Assembly: GCA_015179045.1 (NCBI GenBank) | Contig: WHUZ01000009.1 | Location: 1,364,001-1,428,000, forward strand | Reading direction: 5' to 3' | From: Kalaharituber pfeilii | Taxonomy: Eukaryota > Ascomycota > Pezizomycetes > Pezizales > Pezizaceae | DNA: 64,000 bases | Shown: one piece after another, positions 22,189-32,778 of the stretch | How positions within the stretch are numbered: the stretch's first letter is position 1 | Layout of the letters: each line of letters begins with the position of its first letter | Program-made: the position numbers and the translations under genes | Notes under the pieces: generated by a model | What the model saw: the letters and a program-made list of their open reading frames with translations, nothing else | Databases searched by the model: none | What the model was told of the DNA's origin: nothing

Positions 22189-24363
22189 TCAATCCTCATT
22201 CCACTTTGCCAACCCTCCCCAGCTCATCCCCTTCCTTCCCCTCGCCTGCAAATATCCCGCCACCCCGACCCCCCTCGCATTCTCTCCCGCAATCTCCTTC
22301 ACATATGCCAGCATCACCTTCCTCCCATCCATCCTGACGCCTCTCAGTTCCGGATCGTTCCAAAAATCGATGGTCACGCTCCAGGTCACTGCGTCCCACT
22401 CCCCATCCCCACCTGGTCGCGGCGGCTCAAGCGGGAATTGCTCCCTGACTCCGTCAATCGTGATAATATACACATATTCCTCCCGCAAGTTAATTATCTG
22501 ATGCGGACAGGTTTTCCCAACTGCAAACCGCACCCTCCCGTCCCGTTCCCTAACATATTCATCTCCAATTTTCCAGTCCCCTGGCTCGATCGTCGACTTC
22601 TCGAACCCCAACTCCTCCATCGCGGTAAAAGTCACTGGCTTCTTTCCCTCCCGCAATTCCCACGTCACAAAGTCCACCCACCCCACCTCCGTCCCGTCCT
22701 CAAAAAACTGGTTCTCGGATTCTTTCGGAAAGTGTCGTTTAATAAACTCCCCTGGCATCTGCGTAAACATGCTCGGATTAAACCTCTTGTGGTACGCGGG
22801 GTTGGGAAGCCCCGTGACATGTCCGGCACCCCAACACCCATCAATAAGATGCCATCTTGAATACTCTTGGAGATAGATCGCATTCCATGCGTGTCCGCAC
22901 TGGAAGTCTGGTATTGGATCCCCTTCCTTCAATTCACGGAACCCATAGCCTTTGCCGAAGCCCGAGACGACACGGACATGGGACGACGGGACGCCACCGA
23001 GTGTAGCGAGCTCGGCAAAGAGACGTGCATACCCTTCACAGACGGCGAGGCCAGAGTAGAAAGTTTCCTCGGGTGTCATATGACGGACATTATTATTGAA
23101 GAAGGAGTGCACGTCGTAGGCAATGTTGTGGTGGAGCCAGGCGAAGATGGAACGGGCTTTGAGAAGAGTAGAGGAAGGGTAGGGGGAGCAGAGGGAGCGC
23201 GCAAGGGCGGGGAGGGTGAGAGAGGGGTTGGTTGTGAGGGAGAGGGTCGGGGAGGAGGCGAGAGCGTCAGGGTGGCTGAAGTCATAGCAGCGGAGGCAGA
23301 CAAAGGGAGAGGGGTCAGAGGGGCGGGAGGGAGGAGCGGTGGGACGGGTGCTGAGGGGAGGGGCGCGGGCGGGGGACGGGAGGAGGCGGGTATTGGCGGA
23401 GGGAGGGAGGCGGGGCGGTGGGGTGGGAGCGAGGGCGACGGGGGCGGATATGGGCCGGCTCAGTGGGGGCCGGCGCGGGCCGGGGCGGGCCGGGAGCGTG
23501 CGCGGGGAAGTGGCTGCGGTGCCTCGCCGGGCGGCGGGGCAGGCGGCGGCGGGGCGGCGGGGGTGGCTGGGGTGGCTGGCCGCCGTCCTGCTCGTGTGGC
23601 CCGCGGCCATCGGCGTCGCCCTCTCCCGCGGCGGGCCTTCTTGGGGCAGCCGCGGCGGTAGCTGTGGCTTCGAGTCCGCATTCGTCTGCTGCTGTGCTGC
23701 CCCGCTCACTTTCGGCTCCGGCGCCAGAATCCGGCGTCTTGTCTGTGCCGGTGATGCCGCCGCACTCGCTGAGCTCGCCCAGCCATTGCTATTGGTTCCC
23801 CGATTGGCCGTCGCTGCCTTCTCCGCAAAATTGACTGGCAGTGACTCGACACCCGTGTACGCTGGGGGCAGTGACCTCCCGCTGTTTGCCGAGCTGCTGT
23901 TTGCCGAGCCAATGCTGCTCAAGGACGTAGTGCTTGTTTTCCGTGCTGGAAGCTTCGGCGGCGGCGGAGCGGACGCAGCCGGGTGTGATGGGACGCTGGA
24001 GGAGGAGGGGAGGGTATTTGTCCTTCGAGCCGGCAGCGGGGGGGGCGCTGGAGGCGGTTTTCTTGACCCTATCGGCGGTGCCGACGGCGGCTGCGGTGTG
24101 GGCGTCGCATGCGTCTCGACTGGCCCATTCGGCTGTCCATTAGGTAGATTATGATCATGGCCAGTGACGGCGGTATTCCTAGGAGCGATTACAGGTATCT
24201 GGACTGTGTTGATTCTCCTCGTTGGGGGTTGTGGGCGAGATGCGTCATTGCTGTTCGTGCTGTCAGCGCCGCTGCTACTAGAGTGCTGTTGCTGGGCGAG
24301 CTTCAGTCGGGCAAGGCGCTCGGCAATCCCCCCGCCTGAGGAGGTGTCGATCTCGGAGGACAT
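22189..24363 (-). CDS. Transglutaminase-fold protein (Cyk3/kyphoscoliosis-like)
   Basis: A single exon of 724 codons. Residues 1-350 are disordered and rich in Pro, Ser and Ala, with many PxxP-type motifs (KPPPAPPPLPAR, APPPPKLPAR) suited to binding SH3 domains. Residues 360-720 hold a transglutaminase-like domain. The papain-type triad is visible: Cys442 in AVCEGYARLF, His491 in CGHAWN, Asp508 in HLIDGCWGAG. The domain resembles that of fungal cytokinesis protein Cyk3, but the N-terminal SH3 domain of Cyk3 is absent. A role in cytokinesis or cell wall is therefore only a possibility. The intact triad means catalysis cannot be excluded. High GC in the N-terminal half produces long antisense open frames (22867-24154) that are not genes. 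Confidence 0.85.
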   Translation of the reverse strand: MSSEIDTSSGGGIAERLARLKLAQQQHSSSSGADSTNSNDASRPQPPTRRINTVQIPVIAPRNTAVTGHDHNLPNGQPNGPVETHATPTPQPPSAPPIGSRKPPPAPPPLPARRTNTLPSSSSVPSHPAASAPPPPKLPARKTSTTSLSSIGSANSSSANSGRSLPPAYTGVESLPVNFAEKAATANRGTNSNGWASSASAAASPAQTRRRILAPEPKVSGAAQQQTNADSKPQLPPRLPQEGPPRERATPMAAGHTSRTAASHPSHPRRPAAACPAARRGTAATSPRTLPARPGPRRPPLSRPISAPVALAPTPPPRLPPSANTRLLPSPARAPPLSTRPTAPPSRPSDPSPFVCLRCYDFSHPDALASSPTLSLTTNPSLTLPALARSLCSPYPSSTLLKARSIFAWLHHNIAYDVHSFFNNNVRHMTPEETFYSGLAVCEGYARLFAELATLGGVPSSHVRVVSGFGKGYGFRELKEGDPIPDFQCGHAWNAIYLQEYSRWHLIDGCWGAGHVTGLPNPAYHKRFNPSMFTQMPGEFIKRHFPKESENQFFEDGTEVGWVDFVTWELREGKKPVTFTAMEELGFEKSTIEPGDWKIGDEYVRERDGRVRFAVGKTCPHQIINLREEYVYIITIDGVREQFPLEPPRPGGDGEWDAVTWSVTIDFWNDPELRGVRMDGRKVMLAYVKEIAGENARGVGVAGYLQARGRKGMSWGGLAKWNED

Positions 24364-25206
24364 TGGAATGGGCGCTGAGGAGCGTTAATTTGATGGTCCC
24401 TCTTGTTCTGTCCTCGATGTGTTTATCCTGCTCCTTGTTTCAAATGGAACATGTGAATGATTCGTGCAAAAGTGTAGTCTCGTAAGCAGACGCTGCCTAT
24501 CGGTTGGGTTACCGGCAACCCAAATCCGATAATAACAAAGTTCCGTGATGGCGCTAGCGTAGGAAGAAGCGTTGCTGAATCCCGTATCCTAAAGTCTGTT
24601 TACCAGCGCAAGTGAAGCTTTCGAGTCTTTGAGTCTCAAGCTTGAGCAGTGGTCCTTACTATTAGAGTGATAGCAAAAAAAGAAGCTCATGCACTGCTGC
24701 AGTTTGTGAGCCCGGTAAACACGCCCGACTGACTGCAGACCCCGGTCGGAAATTCCGAGGATCAGCGCAGTAACATTCATTGACCGGTTTCTGAACTCGA
24801 GTCACGGAAACAGAGGCTAATGCTGCATGCCAGGAATATAAATTACTCTCCGATGGTTCAGCTTTGTGTAGCGATGACAGGAGTTTAGGAAACAGTGGCC
24901 AGCTAGCAAGGTGGGGAATGCAGTTTGTAGGAGAAGAGACAAAAATATGAAAACATCTATAAACACCTCTAATAGCCTTAATTTCCAAAAACAGCACTGC
25001 GGAGTGCCCCTCTCAAGTAACGCGATAAGATGCCATGATCCCTAGAGATATCAGCATCAGACGTTTTACTTGAAGTTGACAACTACTGCCTGCGTCCAGC
25101 GTTCACACATACCATGCTTGTTTCTTCATTTCGCCTTTTTTTCTTTTCTTTTTTTTTTTTTTTTTTTGAGTCAAAGAAGTGGCCCGATCATGCCATTGTG
25201 ATTTAA
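24364..25206. other. Intergenic with solitary MITE end and hairpin
   Basis: TAGTCTCGTAAGCAGACGCT at 24474-24493 matches one end of the 3.9-kb MITE. It is followed by a near-perfect 32-bp hairpin (24499-24530). A poly(T) tract lies at 25148-25168. No gene is supported. Confidence 0.4.
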
Positions 25207-25652
25207 TCATGATTCAGTGCGATGCTTCTTCTTCTCATCGATCTCTGCTATCTTGCGCTCCAATTCGGTTCTCCTTTTGACGAGGTCTTGACGATAATTT
25301 TGCAACCTGTGACAGCAAGTGATACATGCATTAACCCTCTCTGCATATTTCAGCTGAGATGAAAGGAACCACAAGTGGGCAGATCGTGGAGATCCACAGC
25401 GATACAGAGGGAATGTAACGCACCGTCTAATTTTTTCTGCAGGCGTCTCTTGCCGAAGTTTTGTATACGCCTGAAAGGCAGGCACAGCATGAGCGGTCAA
25501 TTGCCTCTTCGATTCTCTCAGTGCGCAAATACCTCTTTCTCCTCAACGCCAGACTTCCAGACTGCTCCGGCATATGCTCCGGAAGCAGTGATAACTGCGA
25601 CAGCCCCAGTCAGAAGCATCCGCCGATGCTTCAAGCTGAGTTTGGTTGCCAT
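25207..25652 (-). CDS. Small predicted mitochondrial membrane protein, 88 aa
   Basis: Three exons, 25652-25533, 25470-25424 and 25306-25207, join in phase to 88 residues. A basic N-terminus (MATKLSLKHRRM) precedes one transmembrane helix (LLTGAVAVITASGAYAGAVW, residues 13-32). A charged coiled coil follows (about 38-82), ending KKKHRTES. This layout is shared by small single-pass mitochondrial inner-membrane assembly factors such as the Pet117 class, but I do not recognise a specific family. Splicing at all four sites preserves the charged heptad pattern, and the 47-nt middle exon would otherwise be missed. The gene is divergent from signal peptide peptidase, with 685 bp between the two starts. 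Confidence 0.72.
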
Positions 25653-26337
25653 CACTCCAATGTGAGCTGCCCTAGTCTGTATTTGGGACTTTCCTGGGGA
25701 CGCCGTGGAACGCACCAGCAGTTCAGGCCGACGGGGAATGGCGGGGAGGAGGGACTCGCCGTGTGCGGATGTGTGCGGCGTGGGGATTGGAGGGGTCTGC
25801 ACGTCGATGCGCGAGGCGGGGGCTATTTGCATACAATGCGCACACGGGCTGCATGCCGTATGCAATAGCGTCACGCGAACAAAGGTGCGGCGCCGCAGCC
25901 GCTTGGCGGGGCACACATCGAGGCTGCCCATCCACCCACCTGGGCGGCTCCCTCTGCCCCGCGGCCCCTCCTCCTCCTCCTCCTCCTCCTCTCCTCCCGG
26001 CGTTCTTTCCTTCTCGCACCCCCCACGGCCGAAACCAACAGGTGCTCTGTTCTCATTCCACGGCGCTGTGGCATACGTAGCCAAAACTCCCACTCTTTCC
26101 TCTACAAGGTTCAGTCTTGCTCCAAATAGCATATAAGCTTGAGCTCATAGAGTTTTCGGCCTTCTCTCTCTAAGCCATCCGCTCGCCTTCCAGTCGCCTC
26201 GCAGAATCCTCCCCTCTAGCCAGCTCCGAGAAACACAACCCCCATCGAAGTTCTACAAATTATACCTTGGTCTATCCATCTGCCGCCAGCTTGTATCTCA
26301 TCTCTGTAGTGTCCAGCAGTTACAGCTGACAACAATT
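25653..26337. promoter_or_regulatory. Divergent promoter region
   Basis: This 685-bp region is shared by the 88-residue protein gene and signal peptide peptidase. A (CTC)n tract at about 25968-25996 and pyrimidine-rich sequence from 26160 suggest core promoter elements for the plus-strand gene. Open frames here on both strands are low-complexity and rejected. Confidence 0.4.
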
Positions 26338-28229
26338 ATGGCCGAACCCAACGCAGATCCGCCATCTTCGCCAACCAGCAGCGCTGGGCTGATGAAGGCC
26401 CTCGTGCCTTTCATTCCAACTTATACTCATCTTCTCCTTACTGCCCTTCTGCCCATTGTTACAGGTGCACATGCCTCACTCACCCGGCCGAATAATGTTC
26501 GTCCCCCCCAGCCCAAGTCAGGGAGCAGGGCCAAACCCGCTACTGCTGCTCAACAAGGCGAGGAAGAAGAGGAGGAAGAGGATGAGTCGATGCCTGTCGA
26601 AACTTTGACCCCCAAGGATGCCATTCTTTTTCCAGTGACGGCTGGGGTTATGCTGGGCGGACTCTACCTGATTATAAAGTACTTGGACGACCCCACAATA
26701 CTGAGTAAAATTCTTACTTACTACTTCACCCTTGTTGGCACATACGCTGTTGGCAAATTTTTTGCGGATACACTGGGCGTCATTGTCTCAATTACCTTTC
26801 CACGGCGGTGGTCAGAGCTTGTTGGAGGCAAAAGGAGGGTGTACGTTGCTGGCCATGACAGGTATAAGCTACATATAACGGGCCAGGATACCGAAACTGC
26901 AGGAATAGAGAAGGAGAAATTCAATCCATTCCCAAAAAGCTTGGTTCCCGTTCCAAAATCGCTCTATGCACCGTTATGGGGTTTGAGACGGCAACTGCTG
27001 GCGAAATGGGCTGTACTATTCAAGCTCGGTAGAGGCAAAGGCGAAGTTACACGAACGACTTTCTGGATCGGTGATTTGGTGGGATTGATCGTTGGGGTTC
27101 TTTGTGTAGCAGCGTACGTGATGAGCAGTAAGCATTGGATTGGAACTAATATAATGGGAGTGTCGTTTGCATATGGAGCTATGCAAGTATGTCACTTCTC
27201 CGTTTCAATATCTTAGCTGAAGTTTCTGAACAAACACTAATTAGGAGCTACCACTGTATAGTTGATTTCACCCACAACATTCTCTACTGCAACGCTTCTC
27301 CTCTCACTTCTTTTCTTTTATGACATTTACTTCGTTTTTTATACCCCACTCATGGTCACTGTGGCTACGAATCTTGACGTCCCAATTAAACTCCTCTTTC
27401 CAAGGCCAAGTCAAGAAGGAGCGGACCCTAAGAAGAGTGCTCTTGCAATGCTCGGGCTTGGAGACGTTGTACTCCCTGGAATTATGATTGCCATGGCCCT
27501 CCGTTTTGACTACTGGCGCTGGTGTGAGGCCCGTAGACTCAAGGAACAAGGGGATGGAAAAGCTACCACAGACCCTAATCTGCTGCCAAAATATATCAAG
27601 CCAACTGGAACGTGGGAGAGAGGATATGGAACTGTGGTATGGCAGATCTACCAGGCGTATTCCCCAAAACATACTTTTATGCAAGCTTGGGAGGGTATGT
27701 TGCTGGTATGCTGACGACGTTGGTGGTGATGCATGTGTTTAATCATGCGCAGCCAGCGTTGTTGTATCTTGTGCCGGGAGTGCTTGGATCCGTGTGGGGA
27801 ACTGCCTTGGTAAGGGGAGAGGTTGGAATGGCATGGAGGTATACGGAGGAGGTTGATGCTGAGGAAGAAAAGGGGAAGAAGAAGGAGGGTGCTAAGGAGA
27901 AGGAGATCAAGCAGAAACCTGTTGAGAAGCCTGCTGAAAAACAGGTCGAGGTCATTCAACCGGCAATGGAGAGCGCGAAAGAGGGGACGCCGGAACCTGA
28001 AAGCGCAAAGGAGGAGCATGTCGAGGAAACGAAGACGACAGAGGATGCAACAGAAAATGTGAACGCAGATGTGAAGGAGGATAAGGAGGCAGAGAAAACG
28101 AAAGCTGGCGCAGACGCGGAAAGAGATAACGAGGATGATATCGAATTGGTGGATGAGAAGGGAGAGGCGGAGTATATCTCTGTCAAGATTGTTAAGAAGC
28201 CAGCTCCTGGCGCTGCTGTGAGGCGTTAA
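26338..28229 (+). CDS. Signal peptide peptidase (presenilin-type aspartyl protease)
   Basis: Exons 26338-27186 and 27262-28229 give about 605 residues if one base is added. The multipass protein cleaves leftover signal peptides and other type II membrane helices in the ER membrane. Catalytic motifs are FFYDIYF (Asp304) and LGLGDVVLPG, the GxGD motif (Asp351), with the conserved HAQPALLYLVPG (PAL) further on. An acidic stretch (EEEEEEED) lies in the first loop and a long Lys/Glu-rich tail follows the last helix. Anomaly: the frame breaks after PTGTW. The conserved WGERxW follows only if the run GGG at 27614-27616 had four Gs; downstream the +1 frame is open to the stop at 28229. A splice explanation fails, as no GT lies in the right phase without deleting conserved sequence. 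Most likely a base-calling deletion. Confidence 0.88.
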
Positions 28230-28760
28230 ACAGGTGACAGTTTTATTCGCAGGGGAGAAATTTTTTATATGTGCTTTTTCATTTGCTTTGATCTTGATGA
28301 TGGGTTGCGCTTGATTGGGTCTTTTCTTTTTATCTCTTTTCTGCTATGATATAAGGTAGTTATGGAAATGGGATTGCTTTTACGGGCTGTGTGCAAGGTA
28401 TAGAGATAATGAATTTCTTTATGCGAGGATTAGTTTTTCTGGCTTTGGTGATGCGGTAGATAGTCTGCAGATACCCGTATACATCAGGACAATTTACAAC
28501 AATGATAGATGTCAAGTTAAAAGGATTATGGGCTTGTGTATTGATTTGGATATATTCAATAGCTTGAGGATGTCGAGTAGGGAACCGACCCGCTGAGAAA
28601 AAGTTAAACCTTTTTTTTCTTTTTTGTTTGTTCCGTCATATATATATGTTCTCCGTACCCTTTTACATCATTCATACCATTCATGAATACCAGTTCGTGT
28701 CACGAAACGTCGATATACATTACCCGCCGCTTCCTCCTCCCCCCAATTACTACCCCTCCC
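28230..28760. other. Convergent intergenic region
   Basis: This is the shared 3' region of signal peptide peptidase and MET2. It is T-rich and AT-rich with a TATATATATG run near 28640. No gene is supported. Confidence 0.4.
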
Positions 28761-30372
28761 TTACTCCTTCAAGAACCTTCCCACCGCCCCGCCCACATTT
28801 ACTAAATCCAACAAGAACGTATCATGCCCAAACAAACTCTTATCTTCTCCCAGCTCCACGTGCGTCACTTTCCTGTTCCCAACTCCCCGCAGCGTCTCGG
28901 CCACTTCGCGCTGTTGCCATGCAGGGAAAAGGATATCGGATGCCACCCCAAGGACCAGCGTAGGGTGATGGGAGAGGTGCAAGAGGCCGTTGACGAGGTC
29001 TTCCGATGGGGCGTTGGGCGCATCGGAGGTTGGGGCAATGGGGCGTGCTATTTCAGTGTAAGGCACCGCGGGGAGCGTCAAGGTGCAAGACGTGTCATCT
29101 TTGCCACGCCCCTCGCCTCCCCCCTCCGCGGGCCGAGGGGCGCTAGCATCCACTTTCCACCGATTGCGCTCGCGGATCTCCTCGCACTCGCGCGCGTTCT
29201 CGGCGCCGAGGTCGAAGAGATCCATAGCTTTGCTGACGTACAGCAGGCTGTTGGCGTCGTACTGAAGACACCACTTCTCGCCTGCGTGGTCTAAATACGT
29301 CTCGATGAGGAAGTCCGGACACAGCGCCGGCGGGCGACTCGGGTCGGCTCGGTGCCGCCCGAAACGCTGCTCCCATTCAGGCCCACTCCGGTATGTGATG
29401 GTTGCGATCTCGCGCGCGAGTTTCATGCCGGTGTGCGGGGCACGGAGTCGTAGTAGAACCCGCGGTTCCAGGCGGGGTCGGCCATGAGCACTTGGCGCTG
29501 GGTGTGCCGCATGGCGATGGAGTACGGGTGAGAGCGGGCGCAGCCGGAGATGGAGACGATGCGGGATACCCGGCCTGGGAAGAGGGCGGCGGAGGCGAGG
29601 GAGAGCATACCACCCATGGAGGATCCGACGGAGGCGTAAAGGGTGTCGATCCCGAGGTGATCCAGCAGGCGGAATTGTCCACGCACCATGTCCTGGAGAG
29701 TCAGGATGGGAAAACGGGTTGCATAGGGCTTCCCGTCAGCAGGGTCAATCGAGGACGGCCCGGTGGAGCCATAACACCCGCCTAGGACATTTGTGCAGAT
29801 GATGAAGAAGGTGTTGGTGTCGAGCGGCTTATCGGGGCCGATGAACTTTTCCCACCAGCCGGGTTTGGGGTTGGAGGGTTCGAGTGCGCGTGCGAAGAGG
29901 CGGAGAGGCCGGTGTGTAAGAGGATGGCGTTAGATTTGGAGGGGTTGAGGTTGCCCCAGGTCTCGTAGGCGATGGTGAAGGTGGGGAGAACGCCGCCGTA
30001 GTCGAGGAGCAGCGGGGTGGTGGAGTGGTAGCTGAGGTGCGCGCCGGTGGCGTAAGTGGGCTCCGGACCCGACGAGCTGCTGGAGGCGTTCTGGGCGCGC
30101 GATTGGAGGGAGTGCGTGCGGGCTTCGAGGGCGTCAAGGCAGGGGAAGGAGAGCGGGGTGTTGGAGGAGCTGGAGTTGGAGCTGGGGCTCGACGGGACTG
30201 CGCAGGGACGGGGGGGAGCGGCGGTGGAGAGGGCCCTGTGTGCTGAGGCTGAGGACGCGGGGCATGCTATGGAGGGGTATTTCGCTGCGCGCAGAGCGCT
30301 GGGCGCCGATGGCGACGGCGGTGCCGAGGGCCTCGCTACCGCCGCGGACAACCGTAGCAGACTGCGCTTCAT
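28761..30372 (-). CDS. MET2: Homoserine O-acetyltransferase, two apparent frameshifts
   Basis: An alpha/beta hydrolase that acetylates homoserine with acetyl-CoA, the entry to methionine synthesis. In order: a Ser/Ala/Pro-rich N-terminus (about 100 residues, with RALSTAA suggesting a presequence), [50 protein letters not shown] (nucleophile Ser), [35 protein letters not shown] (Asp) and [11 protein letters not shown] (His). All three catalytic residues are present. The sequence sits in three frames: breaks at 29882-29897 and at the G-run 29437-29440. Each needs one added base; the second then reads PPHTGMKL as in relatives. With both added the protein is 537 residues. Domain conservation on all sides argues for an intact gene with sequence errors, though a recent pseudogene cannot be excluded. 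Confidence 0.85.
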
Positions 30373-30825
30373 CGTGCGCGAGCGGGTGAACAGCAATTGG
30401 ACCGAGGTACGGGCTCCACAGCCAGCAAGCAAGCAGCGGGAGGTATTGCACAGCTTCCAGGGCTTTCAACACGCGCGCCGCAAGAGCACAAACGTGGGGC
30501 AGAAGGATTAGAAATGCATCGCCGGGGTGCCGACACCCCTGCTGATGCTGCTGCTGCTGCACGTGATGCGCGAGGCCATCATACGCTGGCGGCCATTGGT
30601 GGCTGCTAAGCGTGTGCATCAGGGACCGCCGATGCGCACTTGGCTTGCGCGGAAAAAAGTGAGAGAAGAGGACACTCTGTTCCTGGCGTAGCAGCCATGC
30701 ATCGACTTTCATTATATATTACTTGATACATCGTGTCTATGTATATGGGTAGGTGGATACATATGCCATCAATCGGCCGTGATGGGAGGGTACTTTTAGC
30801 ATTTTCATGACAGAAAAACCTCATC

Positions 30826-31620
30826 CTAAAACTTCCCAATGAGCAGCTGCCCGATCATGTGCCTACCGGTGAAGTACACCGTCCTCCACAGGTTGCCAAC
30901 GTCGAGAGTCGAGGTGAAGGTGTCGAGGAAACCGAAGGGGAGCATTGACGGGATCCATCCTGCGCATCTCGTCAGCAAGGAACTCTATATGGGGCGGAGG
31001 AGGTAAGTGCGCACCTTGGGCCAACTCCAAAGCGTAACCCTTGAGGGCGTACTGGTTCCCGTCGCCGCGCTTCATGTGGTTCATGAACCCCGGTCGGTAG
31101 ATGGTGGGCTCGGTCTGCCAGGGGAGAACGGAGTGCTGCGCGCCAGACAAGATGATGAAGTAGTCATCAGCCATGTGGATGCCGGTGTGTCCTTCCGTGC
31201 CGACCGGGGTGCCGAAGATGATAAGGTACTCGGAGATGGAAGCATGGAGGATGACCATTGAACCCTGCCATCCAAAGTCAGCGCTTAGAACAAATTCAAC
31301 AAGGAACTGAGAACTAAAAGACGAACCATAGCACCACCAGCATTGTTGAAGACCCACTCATCGTTTTTCAAATCCTGCACGTGCTTCTTCCCATACTCCC
31401 CCTGCAACCTATGGACCAAATCCTGGAACAGCAGCGTGTGGTTCGTATTCTCTCCACCGTAGAGTTCAAGGCTCTGCTGGCATAGCTCTTGGAGCTTCTT
31501 TGGCTCGAAGATGTACTGCTTTGGCAAGAAATGCTTGTCGAGGAAGTAGAACAAGCTGAGGAGAAGCGGGAGGTAGATTGCGAAGAATCTGGCGTTGAAG
31601 ATGCGGTAGCAGCAGCCCAT
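30826..31620 (-). CDS. ERG2: Sterol C-8 (delta8-delta7) isomerase
   Basis: Three exons, 31620-31327, 31264-31015 and 30959-30826, encode 225 residues, close to yeast Erg2 (222). The protein converts fecosterol to episterol in the ER, late in ergosterol synthesis, and belongs to the sigma-1-receptor fold. One N-terminal membrane segment (about 11-27) is followed by the diagnostic cupin-like core: NNAGGAM, GSMVILHASISEYLIIFGTP, GTEGHTGIHMADDYF. The last exon supplies GWIPSMLPFGFLDTFTSTLD and ends in GRHMIGQLLIGKF. Both introns are needed to obtain this C-terminus. It lies 453 bp upstream of MET2 on the same strand. Confidence 0.93.
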
Positions 31621-32778
31621 TGTTGCTCAATTGGTTTGTTTACGCGAAGGCTTAGAGGATGGGGGAACAGGAGTTTGCACGGAAGGCCGACGGCGGCGGA
31701 GAGCGAAGTCAGGGGAGCTCACTTGCTGGCGGAAGGCGAGAGGGCTGGCAACTCAGACGGTGCTACCCGGCGATAGGGGCTTTTTATTGTACAATCACTG
31801 GGTCCTAAAGCACGCGGACTCGGTCCCTGTCTCAACAACAGGCGAGTCGCAGGGCCAACGTGTAACTATGTACATCCTACATCCTGTCGGGGCTCAGGGT
31901 CCGGGCTTGGCGTGCCTTTGGGAGTCCCTGGGAACCGCAGTATCTCAAGAAGCCACCGATGGTAACGCTTAGTACCAAGAGTTGTCAGGGTAAGCGCGAC
32001 GGGACTGCAGCGCGTGGGGTTGCCAAGTAGACGAGTAATGCATATTTCACACGAGCGCGAACGCTGCCGGTTTGCATCAGGACCGTCGGCGGCTTATCCC
32101 GGATCAAGCAGATTGCGCAATAGCTGTGCGTCCCGGAGTCGGATATCCGAGAAAGAAAGGTTAGCATAGTGGAGCCCTGGTGATGGTCAGACTGCTATTG
32201 ATATATGTATACCACTGTAATGAAGATTGCACACTTGGCAATGCTTACATATCGGTATTCAGAGTCTCAGAAACGGGGGATAGCGGCGGCCATGGTGTAG
32301 ATGTTTGCAATTGGTATAATTCAAATTCCAAGTATAGCTCAACTGAAAGTAAAATAAAAACTTTATTTCCATATATACTTTAATACTACCCTGTCGGGGG
32401 ATGCCACTTTGTATTTATTTGGCGGAGGTCAAGGTTGGTCCGACGGCGGGATATCATACCAAGTTGTTACACCGTGATTGTATACGTAAAACAAAATACC
32501 TGGTTTATGAGACCAACGGACGTCAGTGGCAGTGCAACTCGGATTTTTCCGACAACAGTACGAGTACACTTAAAACAGCAAATATGCCATCTTGTTGCAT
32601 ACCCTCAGCGATGTACCCTCACTGAAGATTAAATCTCGTAACCCTCACGTATGTCAGAGGGCTTCGCCCCCATCTAAAACTAAATAAAAACTCCATGAAA
32701 CTTACTCGCAAACCTTTTTACCTCCGATCAGACCCTAACTACATACCGGAATCTCAACTACAGAGAGAAAAAACACAC
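31621..32778. other. Intergenic, no supported gene
   Basis: This is the upstream region of ERG2, then unremarkable sequence to 32.78 kb. Short frames on both strands lack features. Confidence 0.4.

Noticed and set aside
22867..24154. Long plus-strand open frames (264 and 271 codons)
   Set aside because: They are antisense to the transglutaminase-fold gene, in very GC-rich sequence with few stop codons; the peptides are Gly/Arg-rich without domains.
25705..26136. 143-codon and overlapping frames between the 88-aa gene and signal peptide peptidase
   Set aside because: They are open in several frames on both strands over a (CTC)n tract and lack conserved motifs.
27187..27261. Alternative acceptor TTAG at about 27243 in signal peptide peptidase
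   Set aside because: It leads to a stop within a few codons; the TATAG at 27259-27261 continues the conserved sequence LISPTTFS.
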